Part shown: positions 1-10,876 of the stretch, piece by piece
How the letters are laid out: each line of letters begins with the position of its first letter
How positions within the stretch are numbered: position 1 is the first letter of the stretch
Source: Calendula officinalis
Lineage: Eukaryota; Streptophyta; Magnoliopsida; Asterales; Asteraceae
Reading direction: 5' to 3'
Length of the DNA: 64,000 nucleotides
NCBI GenBank assembly: GCA_963853835.1
Contig: OY970823.1
Coordinates: 47,405,808 to 47,469,807, forward strand
Program-made: the position numbers and the translations under genes
The notes under the pieces: model-generated
What the model was told of the DNA's origin: nothing
The model's database searches: none
What the model saw: only the letters and a program-made list of their open reading frames with translations

Positions 1-299
1 AAATCAACAAAAAGACTAGCTAGATTTTGAATTATTTATGAAAGTAGCAATCAAAAGTCCAAGTCCACTTTTGACTTTTAAATGTCAAATGGGTTATTAC
101 TTTTTTTTTATATCAAAATTAACATCTTGATGATGCAGCTTAAAGTTTCTTGAGGATGCTATGGCTAAATAAGACTAGAAATCTAGAATTTCCATTTCGT
201 ATTGGGATACTATGCAAAGTGCAGAACATGTGGGGTCATTTTGTCAACTCAGGCATATACTGGGGGGTGTTTGTGAAACAAAACGAAAAAAAACAGAAT

Positions 300-371
300 T
301 GAACCTGACGTGAATCGAACACGCAACCTTCTGATCTGGAGTCAGACGCGCTACCATTGCGCCACAGATCC
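300..371 (-). tRNA. tRNA-Trp (CCA anticodon)
   Basis: A 72-nt cloverleaf reads on the minus strand from GGATCTGTGG to CAGGTTCA. It has an A box (TGGCGCAATGG), anticodon loop CTCCAGA with anticodon CCA, and B box GTTCGATTC. The acceptor pairs GGATCTG with CAGGTTC, including G-U pairs. A run of eight T follows within 10 nt on the sense strand and would end Pol III transcription. No intron, and CCA is not encoded, as expected for a nuclear gene. It is identical over 72 nt to the copy at 21455. Confidence 0.95.
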
Positions 372-1215
372 TTAGATATCTTTTTAACTTAGCTCTATAA
401 TAAATATCACTAAATGAAAACAAAGTTCTGACAAACTACTTGACAGAAAACAAAGATCCCCAAAAGACTATTTTATGTCTCTTGAGTTGCAGGTGAATAG
501 TGTGTTTGTGAAAAAGAAGATCAAAAACCCTCTCGCTATCTTTCAACAAAATGCAGTGAATTAGCGGAGACAGAGAAACCCCAATTAGATTAGATAATAA
601 ACCCAACACCCAAACCAATAAAACCCAATCGGATCAACAAACTCATCAACTTTTCTGAAATGCACAAATTCTGCTCCCAATTCTGTGCGAAGTTCGTCAC
701 GGTCGGTTCTCTTTTAATCGATTTAACCACGAATTATCGAAATTCACTTTGATCCATCATGTCTATAATGAGTTGAACAATTTGTGTTGCTTTTGTTTAA
801 ATTTATTTGGAGGGAATTCAATTAGGATCTGATTGATGGTGAATTATGCTGATTTTGTGGTTTTTATGTCATTAAAAAGCTAATTTCTGATGAATTACTG
901 ATTTATGATTCTCTATTAGACTGTGAAACTGTTTATAGAGCGTAAGATTATGTATATACACTTGGATTATTTATATTTATAGTAAGAATGCTCCAAACAC
1001 TAGCAAACATTGATGTGATTATTGCAACTGTAGGTGGCAGAAATCATCCAAACACTATCTCCAGCTGATTATCTTATTTTATACTAGTATTATAAAATAG
1101 CCAATACATTTTTATTTTGTCAGGATTCAGGAACACATGTTCATGGGTGGAATAGTTTTTAGGGCGTCAAAAGGGTAACAATTGTTAGAAATTTTTGGTA
1201 CTCATTTCACATAAA
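372..1215. other. Upstream region of the kinase pseudogene, no gene seen
   Basis: About 840 bp between the tRNA and the first kinase-like codon. The stretch around 540-720 is richer in C and G than its surroundings and could be a relic leader of the kinase gene. I see no coding potential, and the 60-aa minus ORF here has no recognisable features. Confidence 0.4.
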
Positions 1216-1408
1216 ATGGCCTCTGCAAGCATAGGGCATGAGGTAGTTGGTAGGTCAAGAATTGTAAGTGGTTTTAATGAATCATCAAATTCAAGTGCAG
1301 TTGATTGGTTGGGAAAAAGAATGCTTGATATTCGACTTAGAGACAACCGTGATGATGACAAAGTTAGTGTAAGTATTTTTATTTTTCACGAATGTTTAGT
1401 TCTCTATA

Positions 1409-1668
1409 GAGTAAATTACATAAATCGTCCATGTGATTTGTATGAAATTTTGGATTTTGTTCATCGACTTGTTTTTATTACACTGATAGTCCCTAATTTT
1501 CAAACTTGTAACACCTACAGTAAAGCAAAAAAGGCTGTTACTCATATTGCCGAATTAGGGGCATTTGATGTTTAAGTTTCAAAATTAGGGACTATATGTG
1601 TAATTGAAGAAGTGGAGGGGTGAAACCGATAACTTCATACAAACCAAAAGGATGATTTATGTAAGTTA
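1409..1668. mobile_element. MITE, family A copy 1, in a kinase pseudogene intron
   Basis: The ends form an inverted repeat: GTAAATTACATAAATCGTCC at the left, and at the right GGATGATTTATGTAAGTTA, which reads back as TAACTTACATAAATCATCC. Inside, 'agtccctaattttcaaactt' at about 1488 is mirrored by 'agtttcaaaattagggact' at about 1574, so the whole element folds on itself. Related copies lie in the Hsp70 intron and an EF1Bgamma intron. A Mutator-like MITE is possible from the long inverted repeats. I could not fix target duplications. Confidence 0.65.
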
Positions 1669-2289
1669 GTTTTCTATGTCATAAGCCATGAGTTGAAAAT
1701 AGTTTTATAAATGGAGTGATTATTACAGGATAGTGAACCAGAGATAGTACATGGGGCAAATACTGAAGTTGGTCATGTAATAAGAACAACAGTTGGTGGG
1801 TCAGTCTGAACAGGTGATTTTTTAAGAATTACATGGAAAATATCAGATTGTTATTACTTTATTAATATTTTTGTATATAATTTATGACAGACTTTGAGTT
1901 ACATAGCAGAGCATGTGATTGGTACTGCTCAATGGCTAAATGTTTCACATGTAGGATATCGGGTCAAATAAAGGGTCTTTTTTACGCGGGTCGAAAAGGG
2001 TCACTTACTCAGCTGAGTTGGGTTGACCTGAAACAATTTTTATCCAATTTTTTTATAATTTATATGAATAACTAGTAACATTATATAATTTCAACAAAAT
2101 CTAATTTAAAAATAAAATGATATATGAGGTTTTATACATTAAAAATACACTTTGGACAACTGGCGACCCATTAGAGATGCAACATAACCCAAATTGACCC
2201 ATTTATAAGTAAATGGATTTGATTGATGCAGGCTAAATGCAGAGAAACGGGAGAGATATACTTATCAGGCATGTGATGTGCATGTGCTA

Positions 2290-2291
<2 letters not shown>

Positions 2292-2347
<56 letters not shown>
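2292..2347. repeat. (TA)n microsatellite
   Basis: About 28 uninterrupted TA units in the decayed middle of the kinase pseudogene. A shorter TA run lies at 2699-2721. The DNA between them (2350-2690) is unrelated to the kinase and marks where central exons were lost or replaced. Confidence 0.95.
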
Positions 2348-2348
<1 letters not shown>

Positions 2349-3911
2349 CAACCCCCATACCACCTAAAATTCTAGGAATTTTTTGATAGTTAGAATAGAT
2401 TCGTAGACCCGGCCGACTTATCCGTTTTAAATTTAAAATATTTCTATAAGTCCTTTTCCTATTCCTTCTATGCCGTAGGGTTAAAACTAAAAAAGAGTTG
2501 TTGTTTTCTCGATGTTTTCTCACGTTTTCGATAAAACCCTCTCTTAAAAGTATTTTAACAATACTTTGGCTGATATTAGTAGATGTTACTCGAACCACGC
2601 TTCTTATTTGTATACGGGGTCTTTAACGAGTCTGATTATCCTTGTCTTTGTTTATGTCTTGGGTTGGAACAAATTACTATAATTCGCCCCCGACGACGGA
2701 TATATATATATATATATATATGGCCAAGATTGGTTCTCGCAGTTCTCGCAAAAAGTAAGGTTCTCGCATGAACGCTCACCTATATATATATATATTTGGT
2801 GATTTCAGTGTCTTAATTTTATTGTATACTTTTTGGTGTAGATATGCAGGGGACTTGCTTATATTCATAATTGCATTGGGATATGTCACCATGACATTAA
2901 ACCACATAATTTACCTGTAAGATTTTTTTCCAATATTTTTAAATTATTATTAATTTCAACACCTTTTAAATGGGTGTTAATTCTTTGTCTTTTGACATAT
3001 TTTGTTGCTTTCAGGCGAATCCACACACTCATCAGCTAAAACTTTGTGATTTTGGAAGTGCTAAAGTTCTAGTAAGTTTTATAAAACTTAACAACATAGC
3101 ATTTCATTTTTATTAAATATTATAATTTTGTTCTCAGGTGAAAGGAGACCTGAATGTTTCATATATTTGTTCAAGATATTATCGTGCTCCAGAACTCATA
3201 TTTGGTGCAACAGAATATACAACAGCTATAGATATATGGTCAACAGGTTGTGTGATGGCTGAGTGAGCTACTACTTGGCCAAGTACTTGTTTTTTCTAAA
3301 ATTTGATTAAATTAATTGTGAATTTAATAAATAAATTTTTCTAATGAAATTTATTTGCAGCCTCTATTTCCTGGAGAAAGTGGTGTGGATCAATTACAAA
3401 TTAGTTGAGATTATTAAGGTAAGTTGAAGCCATTTCATAACAAATGGTGGTTAAATAATTAAATATAATGTTTAGTGAAGTGTAATTGTTGGTTGAAACA
3501 GGTTCTGGGAACACCTACAAGAGAGGAAATAAAATGCATGAATCCAAACTATACCGAGTTTAGGTTTCCTCAAATAAAGCCTCATCCATGGCACAAGGTT
3601 AGTAATGTTAATAATTGATTATGAGAATTATTGGATATTTGTTTCAGATTGTATTAATTTATGAAGCCAAATTAGTAAATTTGTTCAGGTTTTCCAGAAG
3701 CGTTTGCCTCCTGAAGTTTGTAGGTTTTTTCAGTATTCTCCCAATTTACGATGCACTGCTGTAAGTTGAAATTTTATACATGAAACTTTGATTGAATTAG
3801 TTATAGGTGTTATATTATATAATTATCCTGTTTTTTTGGCAGTTGGAAGCTTGTGTTCATCCCTTCTTTGATGAACATGCTCGAAAACACAACTTATTCA
3901 TGGCTTTATGA

Positions 3912-4860
3912 GTTGTTGTGTGCAATATATGCTTGTTTATTGTTACTTGTATGATTTTGTTATAATGATACGAGGCTGAGTTGAGTATAAAAGTGAGCCC
4001 ATGTTACATTACATCTTTTGTTATACGTTTATCTTCTTTGTTGAGACCCATCTTTTGTGGTTGGTAATCACTTGCGGCTTGTATCATCTCTTAAGGTAAC
4101 TGCCAATATGTCGAATCACAAGAACGACCATGCTATAAACATCGTTAAATATTTTATCTTTTTGTAAAGTAAAGTAAAAAGAAGGGTGTCCTTTTTACTC
4201 ATGACTTGGATGAAACAGAAGACATATTTAAATAGTGTGGTGAATTCGGATCTCTAGTTGATTTGTCTAAACCTGTGTTAATTGAAAAGTTATCTTGAAG
4301 GCGTTCATAATTAACCATTGCATAAACATATTCAATGTGAAAATGAGATTCAATGTATACGATTTATGTTCTTAAACAATATTTTGTTTTAAGTCCACTT
4401 GGGCCAACTTTATCTTACCACTTGGTCACCTCCTTTGGGTTGTCATAAACAATGTTGATTAAACTAAAATGCTCACTACCATATGCAATATTATTAAACA
4501 AATAAAGTATGATAATTTATATTTTACCTTTTCATGCCACTCCTTTTCATATGTTAAGCTCTTTTCCGTAAGTTGCTTTTGAATTGTAACTTTTTGTTTG
4601 GAAAATGATTTTGATATCATATAAATTGCTTCCCCACCACATTATACAATAATTAAAACATATTATACAAATATTGTAAAGAAATGATTGTGATGTGAAA
4701 CGTATGATTCCAAAATCATCTCTCTCTTTTTTTTGTTGCACCTTATTTTACATTTTACATTTGATTAACCTGTTTCATCACGTTTTACTTGAAAATTACA
4801 AAAAAGGAAAAAAGAGTTGGACCCACCTAACACCCTCACCCGCCTCCATCCCCTACTTTA
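3912..4860. other. Intergenic region, no gene seen
   Basis: AT-rich spacer between the kinase pseudogene and the Hsp70 gene. Two overlapping small ORFs on opposite strands near 4550-4900 have no recognisable domains, and the plus-strand one runs into the Hsp70 leader. Confidence 0.5.
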
Positions 4861-4861
4861 T

Positions 4862-4877
4862 CTTCTTTCACGAATTC
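4862..4877 (+). promoter_or_regulatory. Heat-shock-element-like TTC/GAA cluster
   Basis: TTCacGAAttc with a preceding TTC gives alternating TTC and GAA units, about 85-100 bp before the Hsp70 start codon. A tail-to-head TTCnnGAA dimer is exact. It may lie in the 5' UTR, so its role is unproven. Confidence 0.3.
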
Positions 4878-4913
4878 ATTTCCCAATTACACCGTCGTCT
4901 TCCCCCAAATTTT

Positions 4914-4921
4914 TAGGGTTT
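4914..4921 (-). promoter_or_regulatory. Telo-box before the Hsp70 start
   Basis: TAGGGTTT (AAACCCTA on the other strand) lies 39 bp before the Hsp70 ATG. This motif is common near the start of plant housekeeping genes. Confidence 0.45.
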
Positions 4922-4959
4922 AAGCTAAGCGGCTGAGGATATTACTTCAGCAACAACAG

Positions 4960-7934
4960 ATGGCTTCATCTACAGCTCAGATTCATCCTCTCGGAGCCAC
5001 TCCTTTTGCTTCAACCAATAAATCCATCAAAACAGTCTTATTCGGCCAAGGTTTAAGGAATTCCGTTTCATTCTCACAACAAATTTCATCTCTAAAGCTT
5101 AAAAAAAAGCAGCAGAAACCGTAGCCATGGTCCTCTTAGAGTTGTGGCTGAGAAGGTTGTCGGAATCGATCTCGGAACCACCAACTCTGCTGTTGGTGCG
5201 ATGGAAGGAGGGAAGCCTGTTATTGTGACAAACGCCGAGGGACAGAGGACGACGCCGTCGGTTGTGGCGTACACGAAGACTGGCGATAGGTTGGTTGGAC
5301 AGATTGCTAAGAGACAGGCTGTTGTGAACCCTGAGAATACGTTTTTTTCGGTGAAGAGATTTATTGGGAGGAAGATGTCGGAGGTAGATGATGAATCGAA
5401 GCAGGTTTCGTATACGGTTGTGCGTGATGAAAACGGCAACGTGAAGCTTGAATGTCCTGCTATTGGCAAGCAGTTTGCTGCTGAAGAAATTTCAGCACAG
5501 GTATTTAAATTTCATGCTTTCTGAATGAATAACATGTTATCGGTTCACTGAATTGGCATATCTTGGTGTTTATATATAATTAGGTTTTGAGAAAGCTTGT
5601 AGACGATGCTTCAAAGTTTCTGAATGATAAGGTCACAAAAGCTGTTGTAACCGTTCCTGCTTATTTCAACGATTCTCAAAGAACAGCAACGAAAGATGCT
5701 GGTCGCATTGCTGGACTCGAAGTTCTTCGTATCATTAATGAACCTACAGCCGCTTCACTGGCTTATGGTTTTGAAAGGAAGAACAATGAAACCATATTAG
5801 TGTTTGACCTTGGAGGTGGCACTTTTGATGTTTCAGGTGAGGGACATTTGGATACTCAGTTTGTTATTGAACTTGTTTTTTATGTTTGTTTCCCATTTTA
5901 TGAATTGCAGTTCTTGAGGTTGGTGATGGAGTATTTGAGGTGCTTTCTACTTCTGGAGATACACATTTGGGTGGTGATGATTTTGATAAGGTTAGTATTA
6001 TTTAAGAGCGGATATCGTTGTCTATTTATTATCTTTTATTGTATTATAGGATATTTATAATTTCGTTTATATATTAATATTATACATTCATGTAGAGAAT
6101 AGTTGATTGGCTTGCTGCAAGTTTCAAAAAAGACGAGGGCATAGATCTACTAAAGGACAAGCAAGCTCTTCAGCGTTTGACTGAGACTGCTGAAAAGGCT
6201 AAGATGGAACTTTCAACTTTGACCCAAGCAAATATTAGGTATGTAAATCATGATTTTTTTTTTCTGTTTTCTAGACTAACATGCTAACTGATTTATCGTT
6301 TCTTTCTTTATTTCCTAGCTTGCCTTTCATAACAGCCACAAATGATGGCCCCAAACACATTGACACCACACTTACAAGGGCCAAATTTGAAGAATTATGC
6401 TCAGATCTACTTGATAGGTACACATATATACGTTTTCTGACTTAAAATATAGTATTTATACTGATAAGTTTGGATTTTAATTCAGGCTTAAAACACCAGT
6501 TGAGAATTCTCTAAGAGATGCAAAGCTATCATTTAAAGATCTAGATGAAGTAATTCTTGTTGGTGGTTCAACACGTATTCCAGCTGTCCAAGAAGTTATC
6601 AAAAGTTTGACCGGAAAGGAACCAAATGTCACGGTCAACCCTGATGAAGTTGTGGCTTTGGGAGCAGCAGTCCAGGCTGGCGTTTTGGCTGGAGATGTGA
6701 GTGACATTGTTTTACTCGATGTAACACCATTATCAATTGGGCTAGAAACCCTAGGTGGTGTAATGACCAAAATCATACCAAGAAACACAACTCTACCAAG
6801 TTCAAAATCAGAAGTTTTTTCAACGGCTGCTGATGGTCAAACGAGTGTTGAAATTAATGTTCTTCAAGGTGAAAGAGAGTTTGTTAGAGATAATAAATCT
6901 CTTGGTAGTTTTAAGCTTGATGGAATCCCTCCGGCCCCACGTGGGGTCCCACAAATTGAGGTCAAATTTGATATTGATGCAAATGGTATTTTGTCTGTTA
7001 CTGCTATTGATAAGGGATCAGGAAAGAAGCAAGATATTACCATTACTGGTGCTAGTACACTGCCTAATGATGAGGTAAGTATTTCTTTTCTTTTTTTTGA
7101 AATTTGAGTAAATTACACAGATGGTCCTTTAGGTTTGTACCATATTACATATTTGGTCCTTTAGTTTTATAAATTACAATGTAGTCCTTATTTATTTCTG
7201 AAACTATTGACACGTTTGGTCCTTTTCCCGCCAAGTATGGTCACGTGTGATGCACAAGGGCGTAAATCTGTCTTTTTCCCTTTCCCTTCACCAATTTGAA
7301 ACCCATAAAAACCCGTGTTTGACGGAAAACGTGAACGATTGTTTAAGTAAAGGTCCAAACATGTTAATAGTTTCAGAAATAAGGACTACCAGTGTAATTT
7401 ATAAAACTAAAGGACCAAATATGTAATATGGTACAAACCTAATAGACCATTTGTGTAATCTACTCTTTTAATTATTTTACACCTTTTTCACCTAAATATT
7501 TGCTAGCTGGTTTTGTGACTAATATAAAATATGAACAGGTACAAAGAATGGTTAATGAGGCCGAGAAATTTGCAAAAGAAGACAAAGAAAAAAGAGACGC
7601 AATAGACACCAAAAACCAAGCAGATTCAGTGGTTTACCAGACAGAAAAACAGTTGAAAGAATTAGGGGAAAAAGTTCCTGCGCCTGTGAAAGAAAAGGTT
7701 GAAGCCAAACTAGGAGAGCTCAAGGATGCCATTAATGGTGGGTCAACTCAGACCATTAAAGATGCAATGGCTGCACTTAACCAGGAGGTTATGCAACTGG
7801 GTCAGTCACTTTACAACCAGCCTGGTGCACCAGAGGCTGGACCCGCTGAAGCCCCTGGTTCGGACCCTTCTGGACCATCGGGCAAGGGACCTGAAGGTGA
7901 TGTCATCGATGCTGATTTCACTGATAGCAAGTGA
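4960..7934 (+). CDS. cpHsc70: Plastid stromal Hsp70 (cpHsc70) with a 1-nt frameshift in exon 1
   Basis: ATP-driven DnaK-type chaperone of the chloroplast stroma, acting in folding and import of plastid proteins. Seven coding exons: 4960-5500, 5584-5836, 5911-5990, 6096-6238, 6319-6417, 6486-7074, 7539-7934. The N-terminus is Ser/Thr-rich (MASSTAQIHPLGATPFAS) like a transit peptide. The ATPase domain shows GIDLGTTNSAV, the phosphate loop LVFDLGGGTFDVS and VGGSTRIPAV. The substrate-binding domain includes VTPLSIGLETLGG, and the C-terminus is plastid-type (GDVIDADFTDSK). Discounting one A, the exons sum to 699 codons plus stop, close to the roughly 700-720 residues usual for the family. As written, A8 at 5101-5108 shifts the frame and the transit peptide ORF stops at TAG just after. 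Every later exon is intact and in phase. The last intron carries a MITE. This may be a sequencing error in a homopolymer or a real null allele. Confidence 0.93.
7106..7465. mobile_element. MITE, family A copy 2, in the last Hsp70 intron
   Basis: About 360 bp with long inverted ends: GAGTAAATTACACAGATGG at the left, and ACCATTTGTGTAATCTACTC at the right. Inner segments such as 'tttggtcctttagttttata' and 'tataaaactaaaggaccaaa' are also complementary. The element fills most of the 464-bp intron between exons 6 and 7. Confidence 0.75.
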
Positions 7935-8457
7935 TTTTTTTGATATGGTAATTTATTGTTAGAAGTTGTGTATATTGTTTTTTGAATTGATTATGTCGTT
8001 TTCTTATTAATTTCACGTTGTGCTTTAGATTTTAAAGAGTACTTTATACTGATAGAAAGACGTCTTGGTGAATTGATTTTTTTTCAATTTGTGCTCATTT
8101 TGATTTGTTCTTGTGTAGATTAATTATTTTCGATAATTTTTTATTCCCCTTCTAATGTATATGCTTCCAACTTTTCTTTGCAAAATTGTAAAGCATTTAG
8201 TGTAACCTGAAATCATCATGAGTTTGTTTGGTTGATTTCATCATGAATTTGTAGTATACGGATATAAATTCTTTAATACAAAAGTTTGGATTTTATTTAC
8301 TAAAAAAACAATAGAGCATATTTTTATAATGTGGGTTCTGGCCCAGTCTAGATTAGGCGCGTCTAGTGGCACAAAGGGGTATTTTTGTTAGCTCTAGATA
8401 TTTTATGTGTGACACCCATAGTCTGGTATCATTTAATTAATACATTTTTACTTCATC
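7935..8457. other. Hsp70 3' region and spacer
   Basis: AT-rich DNA with the likely Hsp70 3' UTR in the first 200 bp or so. I see no coding signal. Confidence 0.5.
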
Positions 8458-9001
8458 TAGGGGTGGCAATTCAGGTTCGGGTTGACGGGTTCGGGTTCGC
8501 GGGTTGGCAGGTCAGAAATGTTCAACCTGAAACCGACCTGTTTATATAAACGGGTCAGACATCTCAACCCTAACCTGTTTACCTTCAACCCGAACCTGAC
8601 CCATATAACCCATTTAATTAAACGGGTTAAACATGTTAGCGGGTTAAACGGGTCAACTAAGTCAAAATATTGTTATTATTCCACAAATTTATGAGAAAAT
8701 ATTGAAACTTTAAATAAGTAAGTAGCCATTTAAGTTTTTATCAAACTATTATTTACGAGTGAATTAGTAAACTATACATCATGTATAAATATATATGTTT
8801 TTAAATATATTTTAATAATTAAACAGGTTGGCGGGTCGACCCATTTAAATTACCATTGACCCGAACCTAACCCGTTTAATAAACGGGTCAGTAGAGTCAA
8901 CCCGAGACTGACCCAAATATTTTTTACCTCAACCCAAACCTGTTTATTTTCGTGTCGGTTTCAGGTCGGGTTTCGTGTCAGGTCAGAAATTGCCACCCCT
9001 A
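8458..9001. mobile_element. hAT-like MITE with GGGTGGCAATT termini
   Basis: The element begins TAGGGGTGGCAATTC and ends AAATTGCCACCCCTA, an inverted terminal repeat. The interior is full of short alternating ACCCG and CGGGT words ('gggttcgggttc', 'cgggtcaactaagtc', 'aacccgaacctgac') that pair across the element. It encodes no transposase. I could not find a clean 8-bp target duplication. Confidence 0.75.
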
Positions 9002-10205
9002 CATCAAAGGTTAATTACAAGAAAACTTTATAATATAAAGTACTAATTTAATATTATTCATAGAAACTTCTTCATTTTGGTCCTTTACTTTTTACTTTTC
9101 CTGTCTTTGAGATACATACAAAAATAGTTTTGAGATACATGCAAAATTACACAAGTTTTAATTTTAGTGAGTAATTATAGTTTTGATTATTTAGAGCACA
9201 TAACCTTATTGCAACAAATAGTCATAAATACACTTGTTAATGAAACATGTTTTAAAATATTTTTTTGAGATCTTATTTTATGTAAGTAGGCTAAATTTCT
9301 TAGAGATTTTTTAACCTCGGGTCCACATAAGGGCTACCAAAAAAGGACCGTTTACAAGACGTCCCTTCATACCATACCCTCGTACGTAGGGTATTTAAAT
9401 GGCCAAACTTAACATGTATAAATCTTTCATTCTATTTTGATGATATACTGCAAACATGCTTTTAAAACATTAATCATTTGATCATGGAAAAGTAATATAA
9501 CTCATATTGTAGCAGGTATGCATCTCGCTAAATCACATAAGTACTCACCTTGTTTTTATGCTTCTAAGACTTCCTTGCTACCAATGAAAGTAACTTTAGT
9601 TTTGGGATGAAAAGAAAATAAATAGTACAGCTAGAGTTTATAGCTGAATTATATGCATTACTTCTCTTGTCCTTTAATCTTTAGAGTTGGTAAATCTATA
9701 AAAATATGATATTTATTCATCCTACTTATTTAGAAGATTACACCTCATGCTTAGTAGCCTTATTTAGTCATGCCATACTTAACAGAATTTTGACAACTTG
9801 TATATCTACTTGGGTCTAGTAGTAGGCTTACTTGGGCACCAAGTTATGTTTAAATGACTTTTTCTTATGCTATAAAATCTTGTAAGCACCTAAAATTAAT
9901 TTTATTAATCATAAACATATATAAATATAGAAGTGAGGTCGGGTGAGGATTGTAAGAACAATTTTCAACCAATCATTTAAAAATATTTAGATCATTATAA
10001 GAAATTTTGGATCATTACTAAAAAAAATTCCCCTTAAAGATCCGTACAAACTCATTAATAATTCCCCTTAAAGATCCGTACAAACTCATGCGAGTGTCGT
10101 ATGTCACATAATATCGCACGGCATAGAGAACGTAGGATCGCTCTCATGAGCCCACGAACTGCGATCCATTAGCTACGTACATTAGCTACGTACTAGAACG
10201 ATGTA
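9002..10205. other. Intergenic region, no gene seen
   Basis: AT-rich sequence without coding signal. It contains the short tandem duplication listed separately at 10027-10089 and a 12-mer doublet (TTAGCTACGTAC) near 10170-10195. Confidence 0.5.
10027..10089. repeat. 34-bp-spaced tandem duplication
   Basis: A 29-bp unit starting ATTCCCCTTAAAGATCCG occurs at 10027-10055 and again at 10061-10089 without mismatch. The exact match suggests a recent local duplication. Confidence 0.9.
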
Positions 10206-10213
10206 TGTTTACG

Positions 10214-10868
10214 TAGGGATGAGATATAGAAGCGGAAAACCGGACCCGGACCCGTACCGAACCGGAACCGTTTGGAACCAGATTGCTAAATATCGGGTCA
10301 GGTATCGGGTCCAACTCTTACATGAAATCGGGTCTCGGGTATTTCGGGTCCGGGTACATCGGGTATGGAACAAATCGGGTCTAGACCCGGAACCAAAATT
10401 TAATTAACTTTTTCATAACCCTAATTAATATTACCCTATTTTAGTTTAATATATAGATGTAAATGCAAGCCTCAATATGATGCTTCTTTTTCGATCGACC
10501 GCAACTTATGTTTCAAAATATTAGAAAGTAGAAACCATTTGATCTATGAGCAATTGAGAATTTGTTTTATCATAATACCGTTTGTAGTATTCGATTTATG
10601 TTTATTATACGATTGCTATATTTAAAATATTCTAATATTAAATGTATAAATTAATAAATATGATGCTAACACCCGAAACCGGCTCTAATTACTATTTCGG
10701 TTCCAATCGGGTATATACCCGATTTACCCGAACCGTACCCGGAACCGAACCGGAACCGGATTCTATGAAACGGTTCGGTTTTCGGGTCTACTAATTATCT
10801 AAAATCGGGTCTCGGGTATTTCGGGTCTGGGTCCATTCGGGTCGGTTCCGGACAAGATTCCATCCCTA
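10214..10868. mobile_element. hAT MITE with 8-bp target duplication
   Basis: About 655 bp. The left end is TAGGGATGAGAT, and the right end is ATTCCATCCCTA. The flanks are TGTTTACG (10206-10213) and TGTTTACC (10869-10876), a 7-of-8 match of the length hAT elements make. The interior has GC-rich ends made of ACCCG and CGGGT words around an AT-rich centre with no coding capacity. Confidence 0.85.
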
Positions 10869-10876
10869 TGTTTACC

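Larger units (their letters stand above)
1216..3911 (+). pseudogene. Shaggy/GSK3-type protein kinase, unprocessed pseudogene
   Basis: Translated blocks match plant shaggy-like kinases in order, and several are still bounded by splice sites. They are an N-terminal exon (1216-1368), DSEPEIVHG (1729-1813), the glycine-loop region (1891 on), AKCRETGEI (2232-2258), the catalytic loop CHHDIKPHN (2850-2916), DFGSAKVL (3015-3071), YICSRYYRAPELIFGATEY (3138-3282), PLFPGESG (3361-3418), VLGTPTREEIKCMNPNYTEF (3502-3598), VFQKRLPP (3689-3760) and HARKHNLFMAL (3843-3911). The wording is closest to the group III plant GSK3 proteins as I recall them. Lesions: frameshift and TGA near 1807, glycine loop destroyed, VAIKK lysine block and the following exon (KHCFFSTT region) missing, 4-bp duplication at about 3261-3267 giving TGA, 7-bp insertion near 3397, four codons lost in PPEAVDL, and about 35 codons lost before the C-terminus. 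HRD has become HHD. Introns remain, so it arose by DNA duplication and not by retroposition. Confidence 0.9.

Noticed and set aside
2287..2771. ORFs ending in (YI)n repeats
   Set aside because: They are translations of the TA microsatellites.
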